A stretch of DNA of 55,010 bases, taken from contig CADBZO010000011.1 of assembly GCA_902799185.1 (NCBI GenBank), forward strand, positions 1-55,010, in the 5' to 3' direction. Positions 25,587 to 33,297 of this stretch are shown one piece after another. Below the pieces are notes generated by a model. That model was not told the DNA's origin, searched no databases, and saw only the letters and a list, made by a program, of their open reading frames with translations. This stretch comes from an uncultured Bacteroidales bacterium (lineage in GTDB: Bacteria; Bacteroidota; Bacteroidia; Bacteroidales; Paludibacteraceae). Every line of letters begins with the position of its first letter. The first letter of the stretch is position 1. Made by a program: the position numbers and the translations under genes.

Positions 25587-25618
25587 CAAAATTAGTAAAA
25601 TTTTTGCAAATACGCAAA
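25587..25618 (-). promoter_or_regulatory. promoter of folP-cdaA
   Basis: Minus strand TTTG (25618-25615), 20 bases, TAATTTTG (25594-25587). Flank TTTGCGTATTTGCAAA, a near-palindrome of the shared class. Confidence 0.75.
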
Positions 25619-25628
25619 AAAAACAAAC

Positions 25629-25708
25629 AAAAATTTGCGTATGTGCGAAAAAAGCTGTATATTTGCAGAAAAATTTGCGTATGTGCGAAAAAAGCTGTAT
25701 ATTTGCAG
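25629..25708 (+). repeat. tandem 40-bp duplication of a complete promoter before gldJ
   Basis: 25629-25668 and 25669-25708 are identical. Each holds TTTG, 20 bases and TATATTTG (25634-25665 and 25674-25705), with flank TTTGCGTATGTGCGAA. The gldJ gene therefore has two identical promoters 40 bases apart. Confidence 0.93.
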
Positions 25709-25750
25709 GCTGTTTTATGTATAGATACATATTAATAATTCAAAAAAGAT

Positions 25751-27349
25751 ATGAAAAACGTATTTAAGTATCTCTTGATCGTCCCGGTGGTAATGGCTTT
25801 TGCCTCTTGCCAGCAACGGGAGTTGAACACACGTGTGAGCAACACTACCGGTTGGAATTATTTCGATGAGCGTACTACGAACTTCGAGGCCAACGAGGGA
25901 GTGGGAAATGTGCATCCCGCCGGCATGGTGGCTATCCAGGGTGGTTCGTTCACGGTGGGTGAGAAAGACGAGTTCATCACCTCGCCGCGTAATAACGAGA
26001 CCCGTACCCTCACCGTCAGCTCGTTCTTCATGGACAAGTATGAGATTACCAACCTCAACTGGAACGAATACCTCCACTGGCTGGATTTCGTCTTCGGTGC
26101 TGTAGCTCCGGAGTTGGTGGATCGGGCGCGTCCGGATCATAAGGTTTGGCGGGAAGACTTGGCCTACAACGATCCTTATGAGGATAACTATTTCGAGCAC
26201 CCCGCTTTCTCCTTCTATCCGGTTGTCGGTGTGAGCTGGGAGCAGGCTATGGCGTACTGCCAGTGGCGTACCGACCGTGTCAACGAGATGGCGCTTATCA
26301 ATGCCGGAGCTATAGAGGTGCCGCAGTTCGCTGACCTCCAGCCTACCGATGATGAGGCCTACAAAGACGAGTGGGAACAGCAGACCGGCTATGAGATGTA
26401 CTCTTATGAGGAGGTCAGCCCCGAGGATCCCGAGCAGACCGTGACGATGTACCGCCCGCCGTTCGAGTGGATACGCGATAAGTTCGTCTTCAATACCGAT
26501 AAATACCTCATGGACGACTCCTATACGCCGGCGTACGGCCGTCACCCCAAGACGGACAGCTACGGCGCTGACCGTAAGGTGACCATCGCCGATGGTATCT
26601 TCGTCACCGGCTACCGTCTGCCGACGGAGACCGAGTGGGAGTTCGCGGCTTATGCACCCGTGGCGGGTGAAGACGGTCTGACCATTGAGGGTAAGGTCTA
26701 TCCCTGGTCGGGTTATCATCCGCGCGATATGTCGAAAAAGAACCTGGGTATGATGCAGGCTAACTTCGTCCGCGGACGAGGCGACATGATGGGTGTCAGC
26801 GGTGCCCTCAACGACCGCCATGTCATCACCAACCCTGTGGATGCCTTCTATCCCAACGATTTCGGACTCTATAACATGGCGGGAAACGTCAATGAGTGGG
26901 TCATGGATGTCTATCGTGAGACGACTTTCCAGGACGCTACCGAGTATAACTCCTACCGTGGTAATATCTTCAGCCGTCCGGTGCTGGACGAGAACGGCAA
27001 GTTCCAGATGGACTCCGTAGGTTGCGTCATGATCACATGGGGCAAGGAGGATGATAAACGTGACGTGCTGGATGGCGACTTCGCCAGCTTGCTCCAGACC
27101 GATTATCCGCTGGATACCGTCGGCGTAGCTAACCTCACCGAGGTCAAGACCGACCCGACTGACGTACTCGCTCCGCGTGTCACCAAGAAGAGCCGTGTCT
27201 ATAAAGGTGGCTCGTGGGCGGACCGTATCTACTGGCTCAACCCCTCCAACCGCCGTTATCTGGACCAGGATAAGTCTTCTTCGAAGATCGGTTTCCGTTG
27301 TGCTATGTCCACCCTCGGTGACCAGATTCCCTCTGATCCGGTACGATAA
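25751..27349 (+). CDS. gldJ: GldJ-like gliding/T9SS lipoprotein (FGE-sulfatase fold)
   Basis: 532 residues. Lipobox at MAFASC (Cys20). TTGWNY after the lipobox, then the formylglycine-generating-enzyme fold: GMVAIQGGSFTVG, FFMDKYEITNLNWNEYLHWL, PVVGVSWEQAMAYCQWR, GYRLPTETEWEFAAYAP, NDFGLYNMAGNVNEWVMDVY, and SRVYKGGSWADR...KIGFRCAM. This is GldJ/GldK of the T9SS/gliding machinery, in which the fold is structural rather than enzymatic; TTGWNY favours GldJ. A long insert (about 175-280) lies between two parts of the fold. It agrees with the T9SS cargo genes further on. Confidence 0.8.
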   Translation: MKNVFKYLLIVPVVMAFASCQQRELNTRVSNTTGWNYFDERTTNFEANEGVGNVHPAGMVAIQGGSFTVGEKDEFITSPRNNETRTLTVSSFFMDKYEITNLNWNEYLHWLDFVFGAVAPELVDRARPDHKVWREDLAYNDPYEDNYFEHPAFSFYPVVGVSWEQAMAYCQWRTDRVNEMALINAGAIEVPQFADLQPTDDEAYKDEWEQQTGYEMYSYEEVSPEDPEQTVTMYRPPFEWIRDKFVFNTDKYLMDDSYTPAYGRHPKTDSYGADRKVTIADGIFVTGYRLPTETEWEFAAYAPVAGEDGLTIEGKVYPWSGYHPRDMSKKNLGMMQANFVRGRGDMMGVSGALNDRHVITNPVDAFYPNDFGLYNMAGNVNEWVMDVYRETTFQDATEYNSYRGNIFSRPVLDENGKFQMDSVGCVMITWGKEDDKRDVLDGDFASLLQTDYPLDTVGVANLTEVKTDPTDVLAPRVTKKSRVYKGGSWADRIYWLNPSNRRYLDQDKSSSKIGFRCAMSTLGDQIPSDPVR

Positions 27350-27368
27350 AAATCAGTATTGTTAAACC

Positions 27369-27386
27369 CTCGGCATACATGCCGAG
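27369..27386. repeat. short inverted repeat between gldJ and gcvH
   Basis: CTCGGCAT-AC-ATGCCGAG, a perfect 8-pair stem without T-tract, 18 bases before the gcvH start. Resembles the GCAT/ATGC hairpins at 28027 and 28074. Confidence 0.7.
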
Positions 27387-27403
27387 CTAAACACTTGAAT
27401 AAA

Positions 27404-27778
27404 ATGAATTTTCCCAATGACATTCGCTATACCAGCGAACATGAGTGGATTCGCGTAGAGGGTGACGAGGCCTATGTAGGCATCACGGACTACGCGCAGT
27501 CGGAGTTAGGAGAGATCGTCTTTATTGACGTTCCTACCGTAGGTGAGACCGTAGGACAGGGCGAGGTCTTCGGTTCTGTAGAAGCGGTCAAGACCGTCAG
27601 CGACCTCAATATGCCTGTTACGGGCGAGGTGCTGGAGCTTAATGCGGAGCTTGACGCTGCCCCCGAACTGGTCAACAACGACCCCTACGGCAAAGGCTGG
27701 ATTATCAAGATCAGTGTGAAGGACCCTGCCGAGCTGGACACCCTCATGGATGCCGCGGCCTATCAGGCTTCGCTCTGA
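27404..27778 (+). CDS. gcvH: glycine cleavage system H protein
   Basis: 124 residues, full length: [36 protein letters not shown], the lipoylated lysine in [34 protein letters not shown] and [10 protein letters not shown]. It carries the aminomethyl group between the P and T proteins, neither of which is in the window. Probably read from the gldJ promoters, since the 54-base gap contains only a hairpin. Confidence 0.96.
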   Translation: MNFPNDIRYTSEHEWIRVEGDEAYVGITDYAQSELGEIVFIDVPTVGETVGQGEVFGSVEAVKTVSDLNMPVTGEVLELNAELDAAPELVNNDPYGKGWIIKISVKDPAELDTLMDAAAYQASL

Positions 27779-27787
27779 TATCTGATA

Positions 27788-27850
27788 AAAGAGAACAACC
27801 TCCCTTTGAAAGAGAACAACCTCTCTTTGAAAGAGAACAACCTCTCTTCA
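27788..27850. repeat. three 21-bp repeats after gcvH
   Basis: Three exact-period units starting AAAGAGAACAACCTC (27788, 27809, 27830), differing at a few bases. They run into the terminator. Confidence 0.88.
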
Positions 27851-27855
27851 ACGCA

Positions 27856-27894
27856 GAGAAGGACGCCCCACGGGGTGTCCTTCTCGTTTTTTTT
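27856..27894 (+). terminator. terminator of gldJ-gcvH
   Basis: GAGAAGGACGCCCC and GGGGTGTCCTTCTC form a 14-pair stem (one G-U) around a two-base loop; eight T follow at 27887-27894. Confidence 0.93.
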
Positions 27895-27914
27895 CTTTCC
27901 TTCTCTCCGTGCTC

Positions 27915-27950
27915 CCTTCTCCCCCTCTGAGAGGGGGTTGGGGGGTGTCC
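27915..27950. repeat. palindromic G/C-tract element, intergenic copy
   Basis: Same element as in folP: CCCCCTCT-GAGAGGGGG then TTGGGGGGTGTCC. Same orientation as the other two copies. Confidence 0.85.
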
Positions 27951-27991
27951 TCCTTCTTTTCCGCCGGATTTGTATATTCTTGGTAGTTGTG

Positions 27992-28090
27992 CCGTCTGCC
28001 AGACGGTATCTTGTTTCGTCAATTACCCCGCATGGTATGCGGGCTTCCCCCATCCCCTTACAGCGTCAATTGTCCGGCATATTATGCCGG
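27992..28090. repeat. cluster of three short perfect hairpins in the gcvH/adhesin gap
   Basis: CCGTCTG-C-CAGACGG (27992-28006), CCCGCAT-GGT-ATGCGGG (28027-28043), CCGGCAT-ATT-ATGCCGG (28074-28090). None has a T-tract. The 600-base gap 27779-28375 holds no gene I can support; beyond these repeats and the promoter it is featureless. Confidence 0.8.
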
Positions 28091-28292
28091 TGTCGTCGTC
28101 CATTCTCCAACACAGGATTTCCGGAAGAAACCCGTGCGTGCGCAGCGCGTGCGCGAGTAATAATATTTAGGATATTAGGAGCCTATCACCAAAAAGAACG
28201 TAAAATAAGACATTTAATGTTCTATCATTCTGCAATAAAATGCCATGTAAAAATAACAAAATGCAATAAAAAGTAAATTTTCTTGTCAAAAT

Positions 28293-28324
28293 GTTGGTAG
28301 TTTCAATTTTTTTTAGTAATTTTG
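28293..28324 (+). promoter_or_regulatory. promoter of the cargo/barrel operon
   Basis: GTTG (28293-28296), 20 bases, TAATTTTG (28317-28324). The -33 element is weaker than in the other promoters. Confidence 0.65.
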
Positions 28325-28375
28325 CACCCAAATAGCGTGTGTGCAGACGCACATGCGTGCGTTTAATATAAGGAT

Positions 28376-28411
28376 ATGAAGATGAAGATGAAGATGAATA
28401 TGAAGATGAAA
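28376..28411 (+). repeat. ATGAAG hexamer repeat at the start codon
   Basis: Six near-perfect ATGAAG-type units giving M-K-M-K-M-K-M-N-M-K-M-K. Any of six in-frame ATG codons could initiate; changes in unit number keep the frame. Confidence 0.85.
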
Positions 28412-31400
28412 AGTGTGATAAGTTTGCTTTTATTAGTGATAACTCTGATAGTTCCGCACCAGTTGACCGCCCAGACTCCTGTGGAGGTCACGGTGCCTTA
28501 TTCCATGGGCTTCGAGCCGGCGGATAGTACGATGCTGAAGGCTTGGCAGATTAACCCCGGTGCGGATGTCTCGCGCTGCAAGGAGCGCTGGGTGATAGGC
28601 ACGGCCGTGAAAAGCGAGGGGAAGCACTCGCTCTATGTCTCAAATGACGAGGGCGAGACCTGTACCTTCGATACGGTCTGGAACACGGTCTATGCCTATA
28701 TGGATTTCATCATCCCCTCCGGCCAGTACGAGCTGTCGTTCGACTGGAGATGTCTGGGAGGAGACGAGTCGTATATGTGCGCCGGTGTAGGTATAGCGAA
28801 CCAGATGAAGGAGATGGTCAGTGACTACGAACGCGCCGAGTTTCCAACGTATATCCAGGGCTTTGCTACGCCCGAGAACCGCGTCGTGCGGGGTAACAGC
28901 CGCTGGCAGCATGCCAATATCAACTTCGCTTCCAACGGTACGCGTGTATATCGCCTCTATTTCGCTTGGCGTAACAAGAACCGCGATGCCAAACTGGCCA
29001 ACCCCGTCTCGGCGTGTATTGATAATATCCAGATCACGACCCGTAACTGCGCCAAGCCGGCCAATCTGAATGCTGAGGTGGTCGGCGATTCGGTTATCGT
29101 GACATGGACCGGTACCAGTGCGCAGTACTGCGTGGAGTACCGCCGTTACGGGCGGGAGCGTTGGTCGGTACAGACCGGCGTCCGCGACGAGCGTTTCGTG
29201 GTGGAGGGACTGGACGAGGGAGCGTATGACTTCCGCGTGAGAGGTGTCTGCAACGACATAGATACCAGTGCCTATACTTATCGCAACTCCTTTGGCGTCT
29301 ATTATCCTGACCGCCATTGTATCAACTATGTGGATCTGCACGGACCGGATGTGGAGGCTACCTATGGTACTTTCCAGAACCCTTATCTGAATACCGGCGT
29401 GGTGGACACCGCTTATACCGACGACCCGAAGTTCCAGCGTCATGTCATCAATTGGGATCCCGACGAGTACGACCCCCGTACCGGCGGACGGCTGAAAGTC
29501 GTGCCGGAGGACGAGGTGGCTTCTGTCCGTCTGGGGAACTGGAACGTGGGAGCTGAGGCGGAGGCTCTGTCGTTCTTCTATACCGTGGACGGAGAGAACG
29601 CTTCCATCCTCCTGCTCAAATATGCGGTGGTGCTGGAGGATCCGAACCACGGGCCCGCAGACCAGCCGCACTTCAACCTCGAGATACTCGACGAGTGGGG
29701 AAACCTTATCGACTACACCTGCGGTTCGGCGGATTTCTACGCCGATGCCAACCGCCCCGGATGGAATAATACGGGTAGTGTTACCTGGAAGGATTGGACG
29801 ACCATCGGCCTGAATCTGGCCGAATATGACGGCGAGCGCCTTACCGTGCGTCTGACCACCCGCGACTGTAACTGGTCCGGTCACTTCGGCTATGCCTATT
29901 TCACGATGGGATGTGCTGCGGCGAAGATTACCAGTACCAGCTGCGGCGACGATGCCCAGATGTCCATCGCCGCGCCGAGCGGATTCGCCTACGAGTGGTT
30001 TGACAAATACGACAACCCCGTGCCGGACTCCATGAAGACGCAGGACGGACAGACCCTCCTCATCCCGCCCTCGGATACTACGACATACCGCTGCCACCTC
30101 TCGTATCTGGAGGAGGAAAGCTGCGGTTTCGACCTCTATTCCTCCTGCCTCCCGCGTTACCCGATAGCGGATTTCAGCTGGAGCTACGAGCCGTCCAACT
30201 GCCAGAACAAAGTCCGCTTCGCCAACAAGAGCCATATAATGACACACTTCAATAATGTCACGGAGTACCACTATGACTGGCCTTGTGATGAATACGAATG
30301 GGATTTCAGTAACGGTCAGGTCGGTTCGGAGCGCAACCCCGTGGTCATCTTCCCCAACGAGGGCGGTACGTTTGCCGTCACCCTCGCTTCCTCCATCGCG
30401 GAGGGACGCTGCGTCGATGATACGGTTATATATATTACCATACCGGCTATAGGCGACAGGGAGGTGCGTATAGATACGACTATCTGCGAAGGAGGATATA
30501 TACCTTTCGGACCGCAGTTTGCCGGAGAGGAGCGCGAGTACGTCAATGTGTGGAAGACCGTTGCCGGATGTGACTCCACGGTATATCTCAACCTCCATCT
30601 CTCGCCCCAGAGCACCATGCAGCTCCCCGATACGGTTGTCTGCGCGGAGATACCACTGACGGTGGACGGACAGACTTATAAATCCAAGGAGTCCGGTAAG
30701 TTCTACCGCTTCTACAAGAACCGGTACGGCTGTGACTCTACCCTCTGGATGAACGTCACGGTGATGGATTCCATCTTGCCGGAGGTCACGGTGCGCGAGA
30801 TGACGGATGCGCCTAACTCGGGAGCGATCTTTATCTCCGGAACAGGATTCGATTATTACACCGTCAATGGTGGTCCTCGCCAAACGGAGGATTCCATCAC
30901 GGGGCTCAATGGCGGTTCCTATGAGTTGGAGTTCTTCAACTCCCTTGGCTGCTCCGTGCTCCGTCATGCGGATGTCAGCGTTTGTATGCCGGGATGGGTG
31001 TACCAGCGCTGGAACGATGTGCTCTCTCTCAAGAATGCCGGAGCATTGGAAACGGATTCGATGGCCCATCAGTTTGTTGATTATCAGTGGTATAAGAATA
31101 ACGAACCGATACCCGGGGCGAATCTCTCCTATCTCTATGTGGGCGAAGGACTGGATCCCGAAGCCTTCTACCATCTGGAGATGAGACGGATTACGAATAA
31201 TGAGAAGGTCGCTACTTGTCCATTCACCCCGCAAATAGCGGAAGAGGAGGCGGTGGTATATGTATATCCCTCTCCGGTCCGCACGGGAGGTGTCCTGACC
31301 GTCAAAGTCAGCGAACCCGCTTCCGTACAGATGGTCAATATGTTCGGCGATGTGGTACTGAGCGGTGCGCTCCGGGAGGGTGAGAACAGCCTCACGGTGA

Positions 31401-31480
31401 GTGTCCCCGCCGGAGTGTATGTCGTGCAGGTCGCCATAGGGGCGCAGACACGTGTTTGTCGGATTAGTGTGATAGAGTAA
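28376..31480 (+). CDS. T9SS-secreted multidomain surface protein (cargo paralogue 1)
   Basis: 1034 residues. Signal peptide SVISLLLLVITLIVPHQLTA with cleavage before Q-T-P. A jelly-roll/choice-of-anchor-like domain (about 35-220), an FN3 domain (CAKPANLNAEVVGDSVIVTW, about 223-310), a central region with ASVRLGNWNVGAE, a PKD-like domain (YEWDFSNGQVGSERNPVVIF), GCDSTVYLNLHL-type repeats, and a T9SS type A C-terminal domain (VYVYPSPVRTGGVLTVKVSE to V-C-R-I-S-V-I-E). Exported by Sec, then across the outer membrane by T9SS. Clear paralogue of the gene at 33297. First of four genes with gaps of 11 bases or overlaps. Confidence 0.85.
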   Translation: MKMKMKMNMKMKSVISLLLLVITLIVPHQLTAQTPVEVTVPYSMGFEPADSTMLKAWQINPGADVSRCKERWVIGTAVKSEGKHSLYVSNDEGETCTFDTVWNTVYAYMDFIIPSGQYELSFDWRCLGGDESYMCAGVGIANQMKEMVSDYERAEFPTYIQGFATPENRVVRGNSRWQHANINFASNGTRVYRLYFAWRNKNRDAKLANPVSACIDNIQITTRNCAKPANLNAEVVGDSVIVTWTGTSAQYCVEYRRYGRERWSVQTGVRDERFVVEGLDEGAYDFRVRGVCNDIDTSAYTYRNSFGVYYPDRHCINYVDLHGPDVEATYGTFQNPYLNTGVVDTAYTDDPKFQRHVINWDPDEYDPRTGGRLKVVPEDEVASVRLGNWNVGAEAEALSFFYTVDGENASILLLKYAVVLEDPNHGPADQPHFNLEILDEWGNLIDYTCGSADFYADANRPGWNNTGSVTWKDWTTIGLNLAEYDGERLTVRLTTRDCNWSGHFGYAYFTMGCAAAKITSTSCGDDAQMSIAAPSGFAYEWFDKYDNPVPDSMKTQDGQTLLIPPSDTTTYRCHLSYLEEESCGFDLYSSCLPRYPIADFSWSYEPSNCQNKVRFANKSHIMTHFNNVTEYHYDWPCDEYEWDFSNGQVGSERNPVVIFPNEGGTFAVTLASSIAEGRCVDDTVIYITIPAIGDREVRIDTTICEGGYIPFGPQFAGEEREYVNVWKTVAGCDSTVYLNLHLSPQSTMQLPDTVVCAEIPLTVDGQTYKSKESGKFYRFYKNRYGCDSTLWMNVTVMDSILPEVTVREMTDAPNSGAIFISGTGFDYYTVNGGPRQTEDSITGLNGGSYELEFFNSLGCSVLRHADVSVCMPGWVYQRWNDVLSLKNAGALETDSMAHQFVDYQWYKNNEPIPGANLSYLYVGEGLDPEAFYHLEMRRITNNEKVATCPFTPQIAEEEAVVYVYPSPVRTGGVLTVKVSEPASVQMVNMFGDVVLSGALREGENSLTVSVPAGVYVVQVAIGAQTRVCRISVIE

Positions 31481-31491
31481 GGAGGAAAACA

Positions 31492-33297
31492 ATGAGAATG
31501 AGAAAGATAGGTTATTATATCATATTGGTAGCCCTGATGATGACCCAGGCGGTGACTGCTGCGCCGGCGAAGAAGAAAACCTCCGCCGGGAAGAACCAAT
31601 CCTCCGCCAAGGAATGGAAGGGTGCGAACAGGAATATCCATCATCTGGCTTTATGGGGCGGATTGGGCTATAGCGGGCTGGTGAACAAGTATGAGAACAA
31701 CCGCTTCATAGGCGGTGGCGGCGGACTGATAGGCGTGGGATATGAGTATAAATACGACCATTTCATCCTCCATGCCGGGCCGGAGTTCCGTCTCTTCTCC
31801 TCATTGGATAAAATCACTTTCCCCTCCTCCTATGACGTGGCGATGATGAATTCCGGATTCTCCCAGGTGAAGCATTATACCTTCACGGAGCCGATGAAGG
31901 AGAATCATGTGGTGGGCCAGGTCATGCTGCCCGTCATGCTCGGTGGTACATGGGACAGGGTCTATTTTCTGGCGGGTATGAAGGTCGGCTATGCGCTTCT
32001 GGGCAGTTATAGCCAGAGCAGCACCTACTCCTCTTCTATCACGGATGCGGATGCCTACGACCCCGCATGGGTGAATATGCCGAACCATGGGGCTGTGACG
32101 GACGAACCCTATAGCGCGAAGGGCAGTAATACCTATGGCTTGGATCTCACCGCTTCGGCAGAGGTGGGTCTGAATATCAACGCCTTCCTGAGCCAGGCTT
32201 GGAACGAGGCGAACGCGGCACGCCGCTTCCCGTGGTACATGCGCGTGGCGGTCTTTGCCGATTATGGCATACTGAATCTTACCCGCGCCTCGCAGGGAGC
32301 GATGGCTTCCGTGGACGAGAAGAATGTCTATACGCGTTCCTTGCATGTCTCCGACTGGGCGGGAGGAAGAATGAACAGCCTCCTCGTTGGCGTGAAATTC
32401 ACCGCCCTCATGCAGATGAACAAACCCGAGCCGCCCAAGCCGCAGAAGCCGGCGATGGTGCTGGATGTGCAGGATACGGAGACCGATGCGGCGATTGCCG
32501 CCGCCACGGTGGAGGTAACGCCCATGCAGGCGAAAAAACCGCGTACTACCAAACGTACGACCAACAGCAAGGGGCGTCTCGTCATGAAACTCAACCAGGG
32601 TACCTACCATCTCCGTCTCTCCCACACGGATTATCAGGCGTTGGAGCGTGACTATGTCCATGGCGATTTCGGTGATACGCTCCGCCTGGCGATGACCCCG
32701 CGTCCCGATTTCCGCTTCTATGTACGCGACGCGAAGTCCGACTCGCTCTTGGCGGCAACCGTCACGTTCATCAATACCTCGAACGAAGCGACGGTGGCTT
32801 CGGCTTCTACGGACTCCCTCACGGGCTTTGCGAAGCTCCGCCTGCCGCTTAATACGAATATACGCGTGCATGTGGAGGCGGCCAACCACCTGGCGCTGAC
32901 CCAAACCGTAGGTGACATAGGAGGCACGGAGACCTTCAGACTTGAGCCGATCGTCAAGAAACGCGCTATCATCCTCCATAACCTCTTCTTTGCTACCAAC
33001 AAGACCACCATCCTGCCCGAGTCGGAGCCTTCGCTCCAGGACCTGTATGACCTCTTGCAGGAGAACCCGGAGATACGTATCCGCATCACCGGACATACGG
33101 ACAACGTGGGTTCGGATAAGGCCAATAAGAAACTGTCGGAAGGACGCGCCAACAGCGTACGCGACAACCTCATCAAACGGGGCATCGATGCCGGCCGTAT
33201 AGAGGCGGAAGGCAAGGGTGAGTCGCAACCGATTACTACCAATGATACCGAAGAAGGTCGCGCGCAGAACCGCCGTGTAGAATTTATGATATTGTAA
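31492..33297 (+). CDS. beta-barrel protein with C-terminal OmpA domain
   Basis: 601 residues. Signal peptide ILVALMMTQAVTAAPA; an eight-strand-like barrel (about 40-305: GVGYEYKYDHFILHAGPEFR, VMLPVMLGGTWDRVYFLAGM, LLVGVKFTALMQM); two PEGA/CarboxypepD-like beta domains (about 323-405 and 408-485); and an OmpA-like peptidoglycan-binding domain (LFFATNKTTILPESEPSL, ITGHTDNVGSDKANKKLSEG-type core, R-A-Q-N-R-R-V-E-F). It would tie the outer membrane to peptidoglycan. It sits 11 bases after one T9SS cargo gene and overlaps the next (TAATG), which suggests the barrel serves the cargo, perhaps as its anchor; this is inference. Confidence 0.88.
   Translation: MRMRKIGYYIILVALMMTQAVTAAPAKKKTSAGKNQSSAKEWKGANRNIHHLALWGGLGYSGLVNKYENNRFIGGGGGLIGVGYEYKYDHFILHAGPEFRLFSSLDKITFPSSYDVAMMNSGFSQVKHYTFTEPMKENHVVGQVMLPVMLGGTWDRVYFLAGMKVGYALLGSYSQSSTYSSSITDADAYDPAWVNMPNHGAVTDEPYSAKGSNTYGLDLTASAEVGLNINAFLSQAWNEANAARRFPWYMRVAVFADYGILNLTRASQGAMASVDEKNVYTRSLHVSDWAGGRMNSLLVGVKFTALMQMNKPEPPKPQKPAMVLDVQDTETDAAIAAATVEVTPMQAKKPRTTKRTTNSKGRLVMKLNQGTYHLRLSHTDYQALERDYVHGDFGDTLRLAMTPRPDFRFYVRDAKSDSLLAATVTFINTSNEATVASASTDSLTGFAKLRLPLNTNIRVHVEAANHLALTQTVGDIGGTETFRLEPIVKKRAIILHNLFFATNKTTILPESEPSLQDLYDLLQENPEIRIRITGHTDNVGSDKANKKLSEGRANSVRDNLIKRGIDAGRIEAEGKGESQPITTNDTEEGRAQNRRVEFMIL

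Noticed and set aside
24810-27950. The two palindromic elements near folP and gcvH as terminators
   Set aside because: They lack a T-tract, one lies inside a coding region, and gcvH already has a strong terminator upstream of the element.
28640-31492. A 950-codon open frame antisense to the T9SS cargo gene
   Set aside because: It uses exactly the same codon triplets in reverse complement. Antisense stops would need TTA, CTA or TCA codons in the real gene, which are avoided by its codon usage. Its translation has no recognisable domain or signal.
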